A stretch of 64,000 nucleotides of DNA from an uncultured Clostridia bacterium (GCA_944387405.1 CALXET010000001.1:186001-250000); one strand, 5' to 3'. Positions 7,409-17,571 are shown, counted from the stretch's first letter. A program made the numbers and translations. The notes: a model not told the origin generated them from the letters alone.

Positions 7409-8209
7409 CTATTTAATTGAAACTAGTTGATATTTAGCAAATTTAGAATCATTATTAACTTTAATAGTTATTGTAGCTGATTCTGTTTTTTGTTCTATTA
7501 TAAATTCTTCAGTAGCTTTATTTACTAATTCTTCATTAGAAGATTCTGCTTTTTCAGTTGTAACAACTAAATCTACGTCATTATTGTTTGTATTATTAAT
7601 CTTTTCATCTATAAATTCAGATAATTCATTATTATAGTATTTGCAATAATTAATAGTAAATTCTATATTCTCATTTTCAATTTCTTTGTAATCTGTAATT
7701 GTTACTAAATATTCACTAGATGTAGAATCATTAGCAAAAATAACATACGCATCTTCTAAAGTATCATCTACTGAATTAGTAATTATATCTTGTCCTCTAT
7801 CTCCAAATAATTCGTTTGTAACTGAATCAAGATCTTCTTTAGAATAAATAATTGCTCCTTCTTCATTTTTATATTTCTCATAGTTTGAATTATCTTTTTT
7901 CTCAATATTGAAATTTGAAGTAATAATATTCATAATTGGTAAGCTATTTTTTTCTATTGAATCATTAAAATCTAAAAACATAGGGAAATATAAATCTTGC
8001 AATTCAGATATATCATCATTTGATAGGCTAATTCCTGAATCAGAAATACTTGAATTATTTGCTAAAGAATTATCAATTATTTCTTGGTTATTAGTATCAT
8101 TTTTATTTGTATTATAAAACCAAGTTGCTACAAGCATACCAAATGTAAAAAATAAAGCATTAACTAGTATTATTATAGTAAATAAAGTTGATTTTTTCAT
8201 GTTCATCAT
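7409..8209 (-). CDS. Membrane-anchored extracytoplasmic protein of unknown function
   Basis: A 266-residue protein. MMNMKKS is followed by a hydrophobic segment of about 23 residues (TLFTIIILVNALFFTFGMLV), then a low-complexity Asn/Asp/Ser linker and an acidic, probably extracellular, domain with many beta-prone segments (ITDYKEIENENIEFTINY, TESATITIKV). No lipobox or sorting motif is seen. The start at 8209 was chosen because GGAGG lies eight bases upstream; the frame extends further back without support. It sits directly after rho with no clear terminator between them, so it may be cotranscribed. Confidence 0.6.
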   Translation of the reverse strand: MMNMKKSTLFTIIILVNALFFTFGMLVATWFYNTNKNDTNNQEIIDNSLANNSSISDSGISLSNDDISELQDLYFPMFLDFNDSIEKNSLPIMNIITSNFNIEKKDNSNYEKYKNEEGAIIYSKEDLDSVTNELFGDRGQDIITNSVDDTLEDAYVIFANDSTSSEYLVTITDYKEIENENIEFTINYCKYYNNELSEFIDEKINNTNNNDVDLVVTTEKAESSNEELVNKATEEFIIEQKTESATITIKVNNDSKFAKYQLVSIK

Positions 8210-8284
8210 AATTTTTTCCTCCATAAATGTATTTATATATAGATTATATCGATACAAATTAAAAAAGTCAATTTATCAGTTATA

Positions 8285-9604
8285 TTATTTAGTTTTAAAA
8301 AAGTAATCTAATTTATCTAAAAATTGCTCATTGTTTTTTGTTGTTGTAATAATATTTAATAATTGTTCTGTAATTTCAATGTTAGACATATTACTCATAA
8401 CTTTTCTTAAAGAATACATAATATTTAATTCTTTAGGAGATAATAATAAATCTTCTCTTCTTGTACCAGATTTATTAATATCAATAGCAGGAAATATTCT
8501 TTTTTCAGATAAACTTCTATCTAAATGTACTTCCATATTACCTGTTCCTTTAAACTCTTCGAAAATAACATCATCCATTCTACTACCTGTATCAATTAAA
8601 GCAGTAGCAAGTATTGTTAAACTTCCAGCATCTTCTGTGTTTCTTGCTGCTCCTAAAAATCTTTTTGGCTTATGCAAAGCACTAGGATCTAAACCACCAG
8701 ATAAAGTTTTCCCTGAAGAAGGAATAACTAAATTATAAGCTCTAGCAAGCCTTGTAATACTATCTAGTAGAATAACTACATCTTTATTCTGCTCTGTAAG
8801 CCTTTTGGCTCTCTCTAGTACCATTTCTGCAACTTTTACATGATGCTCAGGAAGCTCATCAAAAGTTGAATATATAACATCTCCTTTAATTGATCTTTTC
8901 ATATCTGTAACTTCTTCAGGTCTTTCATCTATAAGAAGAACAATTAATTCTATATCAGGATTATTTGTTGTAATACTATTTGCTATTTGTTTTAAGATTG
9001 TAGTTTTGCCTGCTTTAGGAGGAGCTACAATTAATCCTCTTTGACCTTTTCCGATAGGACATAATAAGTCCATTAGTCTCATTGTATAAGAATTAGAAGC
9101 GGTTTCTAATTTAATTCTTTTATTAGGGTATATTGGTATTAAGTCATCAAATGATTTTCTTTTCATACATTTTTCAGGATGATCGTTATTAACTTCTATA
9201 ACATATATAAGTGCTGGGAATTTTTCTCCTTCTTTAGGATTTCTTATAATACCTTTAACAAAATCTCCAGTATCTAGTCTAAATCTTCTGATTTGTGTTG
9301 GAGAAACATAAACATCTTTATTAGTCGATAAGTAATTATCTCCTCTTAAAAAGCCAAAACCATCTGGCATAACTTCTAATATTCCACTAGCTATAGTATC
9401 TCCTTCATTAGTAATTTTAAAGTTTTCCTCGTCAAGATTATTTTCTATATTATTATTTTTATTAGTATCTTCTATATTTTCTTCCTTATCTTCTTTTTGT
9501 AACATTTCTATTAATTCGCTTTTCTTTAATTTAGATATATTTTTTAATCCTTTTTCTTTAGCATACTGTTTTAGGTCATTAATAGACATTTCTTCAAAAT
9601 TCAT
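8285..9604 (-). CDS. rho: Transcription termination factor Rho
   Basis: A 439-residue hexameric RNA helicase that ends transcription of untranslated RNA. An N-terminal SAP-like helix bundle ([20 protein letters not shown]) and a short acidic insert precede the RNA-binding cold-shock-like fold ([20 protein letters not shown]). The ATPase domain has Walker [13 protein letters not shown], Walker [17 protein letters not shown], the Q-loop region ([20 protein letters not shown]) and the arginine-finger stretch [15 protein letters not shown]. Length is normal for the family. A GGGGG site stands 11 bases before the ATG. Confidence 0.97.
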   Translation of the reverse strand: MNFEEMSINDLKQYAKEKGLKNISKLKKSELIEMLQKEDKEENIEDTNKNNNIENNLDEENFKITNEGDTIASGILEVMPDGFGFLRGDNYLSTNKDVYVSPTQIRRFRLDTGDFVKGIIRNPKEGEKFPALIYVIEVNNDHPEKCMKRKSFDDLIPIYPNKRIKLETASNSYTMRLMDLLCPIGKGQRGLIVAPPKAGKTTILKQIANSITTNNPDIELIVLLIDERPEEVTDMKRSIKGDVIYSTFDELPEHHVKVAEMVLERAKRLTEQNKDVVILLDSITRLARAYNLVIPSSGKTLSGGLDPSALHKPKRFLGAARNTEDAGSLTILATALIDTGSRMDDVIFEEFKGTGNMEVHLDRSLSEKRIFPAIDINKSGTRREDLLLSPKELNIMYSLRKVMSNMSNIEITEQLLNIITTTKNNEQFLDKLDYFFKTK

Positions 9605-9750
9605 ATTTTTAAGTGCCCCCTTTATTTAATTAAATTAATATTTTTTTGTTGAAAGTTTATTAAGATAAAACTATATTTGAATTTTTTGAAATAAAATTTA
9701 TTGAACTAATATTTTTTGTAAAAAAATTCAGTAACTATATTTTACTACAG

Positions 9751-10035
9751 TTACTGACCAATATCAATATAAACTCGTTCATTTGGTAAAAACATATCAA
9801 GTCTATCTCTTGCAATTTGTTCTATGTATTCTTCTGAATTTACATTTTCTTTACGCTTGTTTAATGATGTTTGTTCTTTTTTAGCATCTTCTATAAGCTC
9901 ACTATAATACTTTTGAGTTTCTGAATAATTGTTTAATTTAGATTGTTGAGATACTAACACAAATATTGCATAAAGTAATAGGCCAATAATTATTATATTT
10001 ATATAAAATTTCTTTAAATTAAATGTTTTCTTCAT
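9751..10035 (-). CDS. Septum formation initiator, DivIC/FtsB family
   Basis: A 94-residue single-span cell-division protein. It has a short basic N-terminus, a transmembrane helix (FYINIIIIGLLLYAIFVLVS), a coiled coil (QQSKLNNYSETQKYYSELIE) and the family's C-terminal motif EEYIEQIARDRLDMFLPNER. DivIC-type proteins join the FtsL-DivIB complex at the septum. Its place directly downstream of yabQ repeats the yabP-yabQ-divIC order of Bacillus and Clostridia, which supports the call. Confidence 0.88.
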   Translation of the reverse strand: MKKTFNLKKFYINIIIIGLLLYAIFVLVSQQSKLNNYSETQKYYSELIEDAKKEQTSLNKRKENVNSEEYIEQIARDRLDMFLPNERVYIDIGQ

Positions 10036-10102
10036 AAGTATATCTCCAAACTTTTTTTGTACATTTATAATATACTACTTTTTTACTACAAAATCCTTCT
10101 TT

Positions 10103-10519
10103 TTATGTGTTTTTTAACTTTTTATATATGTATAATCTTAAATTCTTACAATATTTTATCATAAAACTTATAATTTTACAAATTGGATTATATATAAATC
10201 TAATTATATTATTGATTATATTAAAAAAGAGTGTTCCTAACTTTATAAAATATCTACTAAATAGACTAGTATAAATAAATACACCTATAAAAATTCCTAA
10301 AAATAAAAATATTCTTATATCACCAGAATTAAATTTAAATATTGATTGTAATATTATAATTCCTGTTAACAGCCAAAACAGTATATCTTGCATATATATT
10401 AACATATTAGAAAATTTATATACTTTTCTTAATATACGAAATATGTCAAATATTAAAGATATTATAATTCCTATTACAATAAATATAAAAAAAATCTGGA
10501 TTTGTTCTTGAGAGTTCAT
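10103..10519 (-). CDS. yabQ: Spore cortex biosynthesis membrane protein YabQ
   Basis: A 138-residue membrane protein with three to four hydrophobic segments (IFFIFIVIGIIISLIFDIFR, DILFWLLTGIIILQSIF, IFLFLGIFIGVFIYTSLF) and a basic C-terminal tail, the layout of YabQ, which is needed for spore cortex formation. FDIFR and the 'QDILFWLLTGI' segment are typical. The ATG overlaps the yabP stop by one base, indicating translational coupling in a sporulation operon. Confidence 0.85.
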   Translation of the reverse strand: MNSQEQIQIFFIFIVIGIIISLIFDIFRILRKVYKFSNMLIYMQDILFWLLTGIIILQSIFKFNSGDIRIFLFLGIFIGVFIYTSLFSRYFIKLGTLFFNIINNIIRFIYNPICKIISFMIKYCKNLRLYIYKKLKNT

Positions 10520-10813
10520 TACTTAAATATTTTACTAATTAGATTTGACTGTTTTTTATCAAAAGTATCTTTCGTATAATTTAAATTATTTATTTCACCT
10601 TCTAATATAACATCTCCTGTATCTATGCTTAATTTGATTATTTTTAGATTTTCACCTTTTATCGTGAGCATTCCGAAGAGAAGTATCTAATATAATTATT
10701 TTATCATCAAAACTGAGTACATCTCTTGTTCCTGTTATAGTTAGTTTCTCTTTATTTTCAAGTATTAGATTTTGCATTATGTTTTTTTGATCATTCTTTT
10801 CATCTATATTCAT
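10519..10813 (-). pseudogene. yabP: Sporulation protein YabP, reading frame interrupted by one extra base at a CGG codon
   Basis: The first 53 codons from ATG 10813 (AAGGAG upstream) read like YabP through 'TGTRDVLSFDDKIIILDTSL', then run out of frame. Dropping one base (plus-strand G at 10675) restores 'GMLTIKGENLKIIKLSIDTG' and 'DVILEGEINNLNY', the conserved second half, up to the TAA that overlaps yabQ. Corrected length is 97 aa, normal for the family. The extra base turns CTT-GGA into CTT-CGG-A. The protein is required for sporulation in relatives and both halves look intact, so this may be a +1 frameshift site, a sequencing error or a very recent mutation. Confidence 0.8.
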
Positions 10814-10973
10814 AATATTTCTCCTTTATCTAAGTCTTTAACTATAAAATATTATATTCTTTTGTTTTGGTTTTAGAACTTTATTATGTTATTTTTTGTT
10901 AATTTTCAATAGAAAGATTAGAAAAAAGATTAGAATTAGAAGCGGAAATAAAATATTTAAATCTAAGTAAATT

Positions 10974-11004
10974 AAAAAAAGAAAGAACAAACATTTGTTC
11001 TTTC
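10974..11004 (-). terminator. Terminator of the aspartokinase gene
   Basis: A perfect 11-base stem (GAAAGAACAAA with TTTGTTCTTTC), followed on the minus strand by a run of seven T residues. Confidence 0.85.
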
Positions 11005-11020
11005 AGTATATATTATATTA

Positions 11021-12238
11021 TTATTTATTTAATTTATCATAAAACTTTTTGTGAATTGCATTAACAGCTTTGTTTGAATCCTCTCTATCAACTAAAACAG
11101 AGATTTTTATTTCAGAAGTACTAATCATATGCATATTTATATTATTTTCATATAAAGCTTCAAACATATCTGCTGCAACTCCAGTTTTATTTGCAATTCC
11201 AACACCAATTATAGAAATCTTAGATAAATTATCAAAATATCGTATTTCTCTTGCTCCAATTTCTTGAATATGATCATTTAATAATTTAATTGCTTCATCT
11301 AAATCGGCTGTTTTAATGCTAAATGAAAGATTTTTATTAACATTCTCACCAAAAGATTGAACTATGACATCGACATTAATATCATTATCAGCAAGTAATT
11401 TAAATACATTATATGTCCTACCTATTTTATTTTCTAATCCCATTACTGATATTCGTGCAATGTGATCATCTTTCGTTACACCGCTAATTGTTAGGTCTTC
11501 CATGTAACTATCTGTAACAATAGTGCCATCACTTTCCTCTTCAAAAGTAGATTTTACTAAAATAGGTAAATTATACTTCTTTCCTATTTCAACACATCTG
11601 TTATGAAGAACTTTTGCGCCCATGCTTGATAATTCTAACATTTCATCATAAGAAACTTTATCTAATTTTTGAACATTTTCAACTATTCTAGGATCAGATG
11701 AAAAAACACCGTCCACGTCAGTAAATATTTCACACTTATCGGCATTAAGAGCAGCTGCAATTGCTACTGCAGTAGTATCTGATCCCCCTCTGCCAAAAGT
11801 AGTAATATTTAAATTTTCATCAATTCCTTGGAAACCAGCTATAATAACAATATATTTTTCATTAAATAAGTCTAAAATAGTTTTTGTGTTTATATATTTT
11901 ATTTTAGCATTTCCAAATTCACTAGTTGTGATAATAGGAATTTGCCATCCTGTAAGAGAGATAGCTTTATATCCAAGTTCTTGTAAAGTCATTGCTAATT
12001 TTGCAATTGTGATTTGTTCGCCAGTTGAAACTAAAACATCATGCTCCCTCTTATTAGGTCTTTTAGTAATTTCTCTTTCTTCTGATATTAGTCTATCTGT
12101 TGTTTTCCCTTGCGCTGAAACAATAACTGCTACGTTATTATCTTTTTCATATTCTTTAATAATATGTTTGCAGACTTTTAATAATTTTTCTGCATCTGCT
12201 ACAGAACTTCCTCCAAATTTTTGTACTACTATGCCCAT
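11021..12238 (-). CDS. Aspartate kinase (monofunctional, ACT-regulated)
   Basis: A 405-residue enzyme that phosphorylates L-aspartate, the first step to lysine, threonine, methionine and diaminopimelate. The N-terminus has the family signature VQKFGGSSVAD. The catalytic core shows 'GRGGSDTTAVAIAAALNADKCEIFTDVDGVFSSDPRI'-like segments around residues 145-185. Two ACT domains follow from residue about 255 (ISVMGLENKIGRTYNVFKLL and ISIIGVGIANKTGVAADMFE), so feedback control by an amino acid is expected. It is a single-gene unit. I see no lysine riboswitch upstream, only 180 AT-rich bases. Confidence 0.95.
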   Translation of the reverse strand: MGIVVQKFGGSSVADAEKLLKVCKHIIKEYEKDNNVAVIVSAQGKTTDRLISEEREITKRPNKREHDVLVSTGEQITIAKLAMTLQELGYKAISLTGWQIPIITTSEFGNAKIKYINTKTILDLFNEKYIVIIAGFQGIDENLNITTFGRGGSDTTAVAIAAALNADKCEIFTDVDGVFSSDPRIVENVQKLDKVSYDEMLELSSMGAKVLHNRCVEIGKKYNLPILVKSTFEEESDGTIVTDSYMEDLTISGVTKDDHIARISVMGLENKIGRTYNVFKLLADNDINVDVIVQSFGENVNKNLSFSIKTADLDEAIKLLNDHIQEIGAREIRYFDNLSKISIIGVGIANKTGVAADMFEALYENNINMHMISTSEIKISVLVDREDSNKAVNAIHKKFYDKLNK

Positions 12239-12381
12239 AGCTTGGCACCTTCTTTTAAATATTATATAAGCAAGTTTAAATATAAATCCTGCTAACTTAA
12301 TATAGTATATTATATTAAAAAATCATATAATATGCTATTTTGTATTAATTATATTATCATTAAATAAAAAATATTGCAAAT

Positions 12382-12417
12382 AAAAAATAAGTACCTTTAA
12401 ATAGGTACTTATTTTTT
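12382..12417 (-). terminator. Terminator of the Cys-rich small protein gene
   Basis: AAAAAATAAGTACCT pairs with AGGTACTTATTTTTT around a short loop; on the minus strand the distal arm supplies the T run. Confidence 0.75.
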
Positions 12418-12423
12418 ATTCTA

Positions 12424-12546
12424 TTAATATCTTGGACATTCATCACTCTTTGAAATTGGGCATCCTTTATAGTCACAATATCCACCTTTGCAATTAGGAT
12501 CAAACCATTTGCAAGAACCTCTTTCATCTCCACATCTTACTGCCAT
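12424..12546 (-). CDS. Cys-rich 40-residue protein
   Basis: A 40-codon gene with a strong GGAGG site eight bases before its ATG and a terminator right after its stop. The product contains six Cys (MAVRCGDERGSCKWFDPNCK, then GGYCDYKGCPISKSDECPRY), an arrangement that suggests a small metal-binding or disulfide-stabilised peptide. There is no signal peptide. I do not recognise the family, but the gene structure is convincing. Confidence 0.65.
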   Translation of the reverse strand: MAVRCGDERGSCKWFDPNCKGGYCDYKGCPISKSDECPRY

Positions 12547-12614
12547 ATTTAACACCTCCGTTTATCATTAAATACAATTATATTATATCACCTTTCAAAA
12601 TATACGTCAATTGC

Positions 12615-13181
12615 TTACAAAATACCTTTTTTATCAGTATATTTTAATAAATCATTAATTTGTAATATTAATAACTCTGCATTTTCAGATTTATTTATTG
12701 TTCCATTCTTACCGCTTTTAGATAGTACGATTTTTTCTTTTTTTGAATTCCATACAACTATGTACTTTGAACCTTTGCTTTCAAATTGCCCACTTAATTT
12801 TTCTGATTCATCCTTTAGATTTGATATTAATATAGTTATTGTTCTTAAATCTTTTATAGTAACTCTTTTAAATTTCTTCTTTCCATTTTCAAAAATCCAT
12901 CTTTTTCGCTCTTGTACAGTAGATTTCTCAAATTCAGGAATGTTTTTCTCAGTATCCCATTTATAAATTGTACCATCATTAAAAATAGCCATACCGATAA
13001 ATCTTTTGTCATCATCTTTTTCTTCTAAATAGTAACTCTCTGCAATTAATATTTTCTCTGAAAAGCTTAGTGTTTTAGGATATGTTTGATTTAATTTAAT
13101 TACAACTATAATTATGAGTATTATAACTATTGTAATAATAGTTATAAATTTATCTGAAAAATATTTGTGGCCAATTATCAT
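12615..13181 (-). CDS. Single-span membrane protein of unknown function
   Basis: A 188-residue protein with a basic start, one hydrophobic segment (FITIITIVIILIIIVVIKL) and an extracytoplasmic domain with beta-hairpin-like segments (FIGMAIFNDGTIYKWDTE, SKGSKYIVVWNSKKEKIVLS). AAAAGGAG precedes the ATG. It lies 38 bases downstream of prfB on the same strand with no terminator between, so it may be read through from prfB. No functional motif was found. Confidence 0.55.
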   Translation of the reverse strand: MIIGHKYFSDKFITIITIVIILIIIVVIKLNQTYPKTLSFSEKILIAESYYLEEKDDDKRFIGMAIFNDGTIYKWDTEKNIPEFEKSTVQERKRWIFENGKKKFKRVTIKDLRTITILISNLKDESEKLSGQFESKGSKYIVVWNSKKEKIVLSKSGKNGTINKSENAELLILQINDLLKYTDKKGIL

Positions 13182-13219
13182 TTTCTCTTCTCCTTTTATT
13201 TTATCATTTGTTTTTTATT

Positions 13220-14333
13220 TTAAGACTTTTTATTTTTGTTTAATTTTAAATAGGCATCTATAAACTCATCAATTTCTCCATTCATTACAGCTTCAACATT
13301 TCCTGTCTCATAATTTGTCCTATGATCTTTAACTAATGTGTATGGGCAAAAAACATAAGATCTTATTTGACTTCCCCACGCAATATCTTTTTGAACACCT
13401 TTTAAATCTTCAATTTTATCTTTCTGTTCTTTTTCTTTTAAATCTAATAGTTTAGATTTAAGCATTTTCATAGCAGTTTCTTTATTTTGAAGTTGTGACC
13501 TTTCTGCCTGAGATGCTGCAACAATATTTGTGGGAATATGTGTAATTCTAACTGCTGATGAGGTTTTATTTACATGTTGTCCTCCAGCACCTGAAGCTCT
13601 ATATGTATCTATTCTTAAATCATCAGGATTTATCTCTATTTCAATATCATCAGTAATTTCAGGTAAAACTTCAACAGATGCAAAAGATGTATGTCTTCTT
13701 CCTCCTGCATCAAAAGGTGATATTCTAACTAATCTATGAACACCTTTTTCTGATTTTAAATAACCATATGCATACTCCCCTATTATTTCAAAAGTAACAC
13801 TTTTAAGACCTGCTTCATCGCCTTCTAGATAATCTATTTCTTTAATATCAAAGTTATTCTTTATAGCCCATCTAGTATACATTCTATAAAGCATTTCAGC
13901 CCAATCCTGAGACTCTGTTCCTCCTGCTCCAGGATGAATAGTTACAATTGCATTATTTATATCGTATTTATCTGATAAAAAAGTTTCTAATTCTAACTTA
14001 TCTATTTTTTTTATTAATTCTTTAGTAGAATTTAGTACATCTGTTTTTAATCCTTCATCGAATTCACTTAGTAACATTAAATTCATTTCATATACGTCAT
14101 ATAACTGTTTTTTTATCTTAGTAAAGTTATTTACTTTATCTTTAAGTTTTTTTATCTTAGAAAGGATTTTAGAAGAATTATTATTATCATTCCAAAAATC
14201 TTGATTTAATGTTTCTTCTTCCAGTTTGGAAAGTTCTTTATTCGAATTATCTATGTCAAAGAGATTCACCGATTTCTTCTAATTTATTTTTTAAGTTTTC
14301 GAGAATTTTTATATTATCTTCTAATTCAAGCAT
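13220..14333 (-). CDS. prfB: Peptide chain release factor 2, with programmed +1 frameshift
   Basis: RF2 reads the stop codons UGA and UAA. The gene starts at ATG 14333 (AGGAG nine bases upstream), reads 25 codons (MLELEDNIKILENLKNKLEE...) to CTT-TGA-C at about 14261-14255, and must shift +1 there to continue as DIDNSNKELSKLEEETLNQD, the classical autoregulatory frameshift of prfB. The shifted part carries the GGQ tripeptide (SGAGGQHVNKTSSAVR) that triggers peptide release. The ribosome-binding-like enhancer before the shift site is weak here (CGGTGAA). Full product is about 370 residues, normal for RF2. Confidence 0.95.
14256..14262 (-). promoter_or_regulatory. prfB: Programmed +1 frameshift site of prfB
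   Basis: CTT-TGA-C is the conserved slippery sequence. When RF2 is scarce the ribosome pauses at UGA and slips forward one base. Confidence 0.9.
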
Positions 14334-14440
14334 TTTCTCACACTCCTATAATATTTTTTAAAATTATACACTAAACGGATATAAAATTCAATTAATTAAT
14401 ATTACTAGTTTGATAATTGTTTTTAGTTTTTATTTTGTAA

Positions 14441-14493
14441 TGGTTACATAATTTAATAATGCCCTGAGCGTCAACTCTTTATGTTTATTAACA
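14441..14493. repeat. Dispersed short repeat, copy 1
   Basis: GGTTACATAA, then AATAATGCCCTGAGCGT, then CAACTCTTTATGTTTATTAA, shared with 25811-25860 and in part with 18431-18460. On the minus strand all three can be read as a degenerate peptide like 'HKEFTxRAL', so this may be a remnant of a small mobile or repetitive element. Here it lies between argH and prfB. Confidence 0.5.
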
Positions 14494-15861
14494 ACATACT
14501 AAAGTTTTCACTTCTTTTATTCTATTTTCTACTATCTCTGGAGATGGTCCTCCAATGATATTTCTATTTTTAACACATTCTTCTAATTTGATGGCTTTAT
14601 ATATATCTTTTTCAAAGTTTTTATCAACATTTTTATATTCTTCAATAGTTAAATCCTCTAATGTTTTATTATTGTCAATACAATAAGATACTAGGTTACC
14701 TACAATTTTATATGCTTTTCTAAACGGTACTTGTTTTTTAGTTAAATAGTCAGCACAATCAGTAGCATTAATAAATCCTTTTTTAGCTGCTTCTCTCATA
14801 TTATTTTTTAAAACTTTAAAAGTTTTTATCATAGGAATAATTGTTGTAATACATAGTTTTATAGTATCTATAGTATCAAATATTCCTTCTTTATCTTCTT
14901 GCATATCTTTGTTGTATGCAAGTGGAAGAGCTTTCATTGTTGTTAATATTTGAATTAAATTTCCATATACTCTTCCAGTTTTCCCTCTTATAAGTTCAGC
15001 GATATCTGGATTTTTCTTTTGAGGCATTATAGATGATCCTGTTGAAAATGCATCATCTAATTCAATAAATTTAAATTCCCATGAGCACCACATTATTATC
15101 TCTTCACTTAGTCTAGATAAATGCATCATCATAATAGATATGTCTGATGAAAATTCAATAATATAATCTCTATCAGAAACACCATCTAAACTATTTTTTG
15201 TTATTTCTTTAAATCCTAATAAATCTTTTACCATGTTTCTGTCTATATTAAATGTTGTTCCAGCTAACGCAGAACTTCCAAGGGGCATAGTATCAGTTCT
15301 TTTAAAAGTATCTTTTAATCTATCAATATCTCTTAAAAACATCTCTACATAAGCCATTAAATAGTGAGCAAATGTTATCGGCTGAGCTCTTTGCATATGT
15401 GTATATCCTGGCATTATCGTATCTAAATTTGCTTCAGCTTTTTCTAATAATACGACTATTAATTGTTTAACTAAATTTATTATTTCATTAATTTCCTTTT
15501 TTAAGTACATTTTAATATCTAATGCAATTTGATCATTTCTGCTTCTTGCTGTATGAAGTCTCTTACCAGCATCACCAATTCTTTTAATTAATTCTGATTC
15601 AATAAACATATGTATATCTTCTGCATTTTCATCAAATTTTAATTTATCAGTTTCTATATCACTTAATATATTTTTTAATTCTTCTATAATTAATTTTGAA
15701 TCTTCTTTGCTTATTATATTTTGCTTTCCAAGCATAGTACAATGCGCAATACTCCCCTCTATATCTTCTCTATATAATCTATTATCAAATTTTATTGATG
15801 AATTAAAATCATTTGTTTTCGGATCTATTTTCTTTTTAAATCTACCTTCCCATAAGACCAT
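14488..15861 (-). CDS. argH: Argininosuccinate lyase
   Basis: A 457-residue enzyme that splits argininosuccinate into arginine and fumarate, the last step of arginine synthesis. The fumarase/lyase superfamily signature [12 protein letters not shown] is present around residue 265, with the catalytic-loop Ser, together with [20 protein letters not shown] and [20 protein letters not shown]. The start follows AGGAGG. It is 13 bases downstream of argG in one operon under the T-box leader. Confidence 0.97.
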   Translation of the reverse strand: MVLWEGRFKKKIDPKTNDFNSSIKFDNRLYREDIEGSIAHCTMLGKQNIISKEDSKLIIEELKNILSDIETDKLKFDENAEDIHMFIESELIKRIGDAGKRLHTARSRNDQIALDIKMYLKKEINEIINLVKQLIVVLLEKAEANLDTIMPGYTHMQRAQPITFAHYLMAYVEMFLRDIDRLKDTFKRTDTMPLGSSALAGTTFNIDRNMVKDLLGFKEITKNSLDGVSDRDYIIEFSSDISIMMMHLSRLSEEIIMWCSWEFKFIELDDAFSTGSSIMPQKKNPDIAELIRGKTGRVYGNLIQILTTMKALPLAYNKDMQEDKEGIFDTIDTIKLCITTIIPMIKTFKVLKNNMREAAKKGFINATDCADYLTKKQVPFRKAYKIVGNLVSYCIDNNKTLEDLTIEEYKNVDKNFEKDIYKAIKLEECVKNRNIIGGPSPEIVENRIKEVKTLVCC

Positions 15862-15874
15862 AAAATTTTCCTCC

Positions 15875-17095
15875 TTATTTTAAATTATTTTTCTTAAGCA
15901 TATTTGCTCTTACTTTTGTTTCTAAGCTATATAAGTTTGTAAATCCTTCAGAATCTTTTTGATTATAATAATTATCCTCTCCAAAAGAAGCAAGTGATTT
16001 TGAATGCATAGAATATTTACTTGAAACACTTTGTTTTATTATATTTCCTTTATATAAAATTAATTTTACTTCTCCAGTTACTAATTCTTGTGTTTTATTA
16101 ACAAAACATGATAAAGACTCTCTAAGTAAAGTATCCCATTTTGCATCATACAACAATTCTCCAAATATACTTGATATATGTGACTTAAAATGCATTGTAT
16201 CTTTATCTAAACAAATTGATTCTAGTATCTCATGTGCTTTATATATAATTGTTCCTCCTGGCGTTTCATAAACACCTCTTGACTTCATTCCAACTAATCT
16301 ATTTTCAACTATATCTATTATTCCTATTCCATTTTCCCCACCAATTTTATTTAATTTCTCTATTATATCAAGCAAACTCATTTTTTCTCCATTAAGAGCT
16401 ACTGGTAATCCTTTTTCAAAATACAATGAAATTTTCTCTTCTTTATCTTTTGCTTTCATTGGAGTTTTACCCATTTCTAAAATTTTTTCATAATCTGGCA
16501 TATTTTTTGGATCTTCTAAATCAAGACCTTCATGAGATAAATGCCATACATTTCTATCTTTTGAATAATTTGTTTCTCTTTTAATTTTAAGTGGTATTTT
16601 ATGCTTTTCTGCATAATCGATTTCTTTTTCTCTACTATTTAATTCCCAATATCTCCATGGAACTAACACATCTATATCAGGATTTACTGCTTTTATTCCT
16701 AATTCAAATCTAACTTGGTCATTTCCTTTACCTGTACATCCATGGCATATTGCATCTGCATTTTCTTTATTTGCAATTTCTGCTAATTTCTTTGCAATAA
16801 GTGGTCTAGAAAATGGAGTTCCTAGTAAATAATTCTCTTCATACTTTGCACCTGCTTTAATAGCTTCTGCAATATAATTATTTACTAATTCTTCTTTTAA
16901 ATCTAGTATATACACCTTGCTAGCTCCGGTATTTAGTGCTTTTTCTTTTAATCCTTTTAATTCATTTTCACCTTGTCCAACATCTCCGGCAACAGCTATT
17001 ACTTCACAATTATCATAATTTTCTTTAAGCCATGGAATCATTACTGATGTATCTAATCCTCCAGAATATGCTAAAACTATTTTTTTATATTTCAT
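15875..17095 (-). CDS. argG: Argininosuccinate synthase
   Basis: A 406-residue ATP-dependent enzyme joining citrulline and aspartate. The N-terminal PP-loop [15 protein letters not shown] binds ATP; further signatures are '[10 protein letters not shown]', '[18 protein letters not shown]' and '[20 protein letters not shown]'-like segments. AGGAGG precedes the ATG. It is the first gene of argGH, with a T-box leader upstream that couples expression to tRNA charging. Confidence 0.97.
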   Translation of the reverse strand: MKYKKIVLAYSGGLDTSVMIPWLKENYDNCEVIAVAGDVGQGENELKGLKEKALNTGASKVYILDLKEELVNNYIAEAIKAGAKYEENYLLGTPFSRPLIAKKLAEIANKENADAICHGCTGKGNDQVRFELGIKAVNPDIDVLVPWRYWELNSREKEIDYAEKHKIPLKIKRETNYSKDRNVWHLSHEGLDLEDPKNMPDYEKILEMGKTPMKAKDKEEKISLYFEKGLPVALNGEKMSLLDIIEKLNKIGGENGIGIIDIVENRLVGMKSRGVYETPGGTIIYKAHEILESICLDKDTMHFKSHISSIFGELLYDAKWDTLLRESLSCFVNKTQELVTGEVKLILYKGNIIKQSVSSKYSMHSKSLASFGEDNYYNQKDSEGFTNLYSLETKVRANMLKKNNLK

Positions 17096-17140
17096 AAATA
17101 TTACCTCCTAAACTATGCATTAATACTTTAAAAATTAAAA

Positions 17141-17209
17141 TTAATTTATCTGTCTTCGTTTAGGCCACCCACTATAAAAAAAGCTTTTATATTTACTATT
17201 ATGTTTCAT
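17141..17209 (-). CDS. Possible 22-residue leader peptide between the T-box and argG
   Basis: ATG at 17209 follows AAAGGA and opens 22 codons ending SGWPKRRQIN, with adjacent arginine codons CGA-AGA near the end. It sits downstream of the T-box terminator, so it is made only when the leader is read through, and ends 46 bases before argG. It may add a second arginine-sensing layer or simply be a translated spacer. Confidence 0.4.
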   Translation of the reverse strand: MKHNSKYKSFFYSGWPKRRQIN

Positions 17210-17238
17210 ACTATTCATTCCTTTCATTTTCTTTCGAT

Positions 17239-17520
17239 AAAAAAAGCATCTCTGGAAAATCCAGAGACGCTTTTTACGTGGTACCACTCTAGTTGCAAAT
17301 AGATAATTTCTTAATTATTTAATACTTGCCACTTATTCCTTTAACGCAGGATATGCGAATTGTTATACTCTAAAAAATTATATTTCCAACAATCACTCAT
17401 GAGCTCTTTTCATAATATTACTTAATTACTAGACTTCCACTCTGTTCTAGCTCGCTATAATCTCATAATATATTACTCTCTCAATCATCGATTTAATTAT
17501 TTTATTTTCAATGTATTTAT
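17239..17520 (-). ncRNA. T-box riboswitch controlling argGH
   Basis: On the minus strand the leader contains the T-box core AGAGTGGTACCACG (17277-17290) that binds the uncharged tRNA acceptor end, and a strong intrinsic terminator (AGCGTCTCTGG with CCAGAGATGCT, then seven T; 17239-17275). Upstream is a long Stem I with the usual distal loop (GCTAGA...TCTAGT). The codon AGA in GAAAAGAGCTC on the 3' side of Stem I is a candidate arginine specifier, which fits the genes controlled; that assignment is inferred. Confidence 0.9.
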
Positions 17521-17549
17521 ATTTTACCATTACATTCCAGTTATGTCAA
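17521..17549 (-). promoter_or_regulatory. Promoter of the argGH T-box transcript
   Basis: On the minus strand, TTGACA (17544-17549), a 17-base spacer and TAAAAT (17521-17526). Confidence 0.8.
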
Positions 17550-17571
17550 CCTTAGTTATCTTTTTTTAATT

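Noticed and set aside
10903-10990. Coiled-coil-like coding run ERLEKRLELEAEIKYLNLSK on the plus strand beside the aspartokinase terminator
   Set aside because: No start codon and only about 30 codons; perhaps a relic of a small gene, but not supportable as a feature.
12239-12381. Lysine riboswitch before aspartokinase
   Set aside because: The gap is too short and lacks any conserved core; it is plain AT-rich DNA.
14256-14262. prfB as a broken gene
   Set aside because: CTT-TGA-C is the classical programmed +1 frameshift of RF2, so the interruption is expected.
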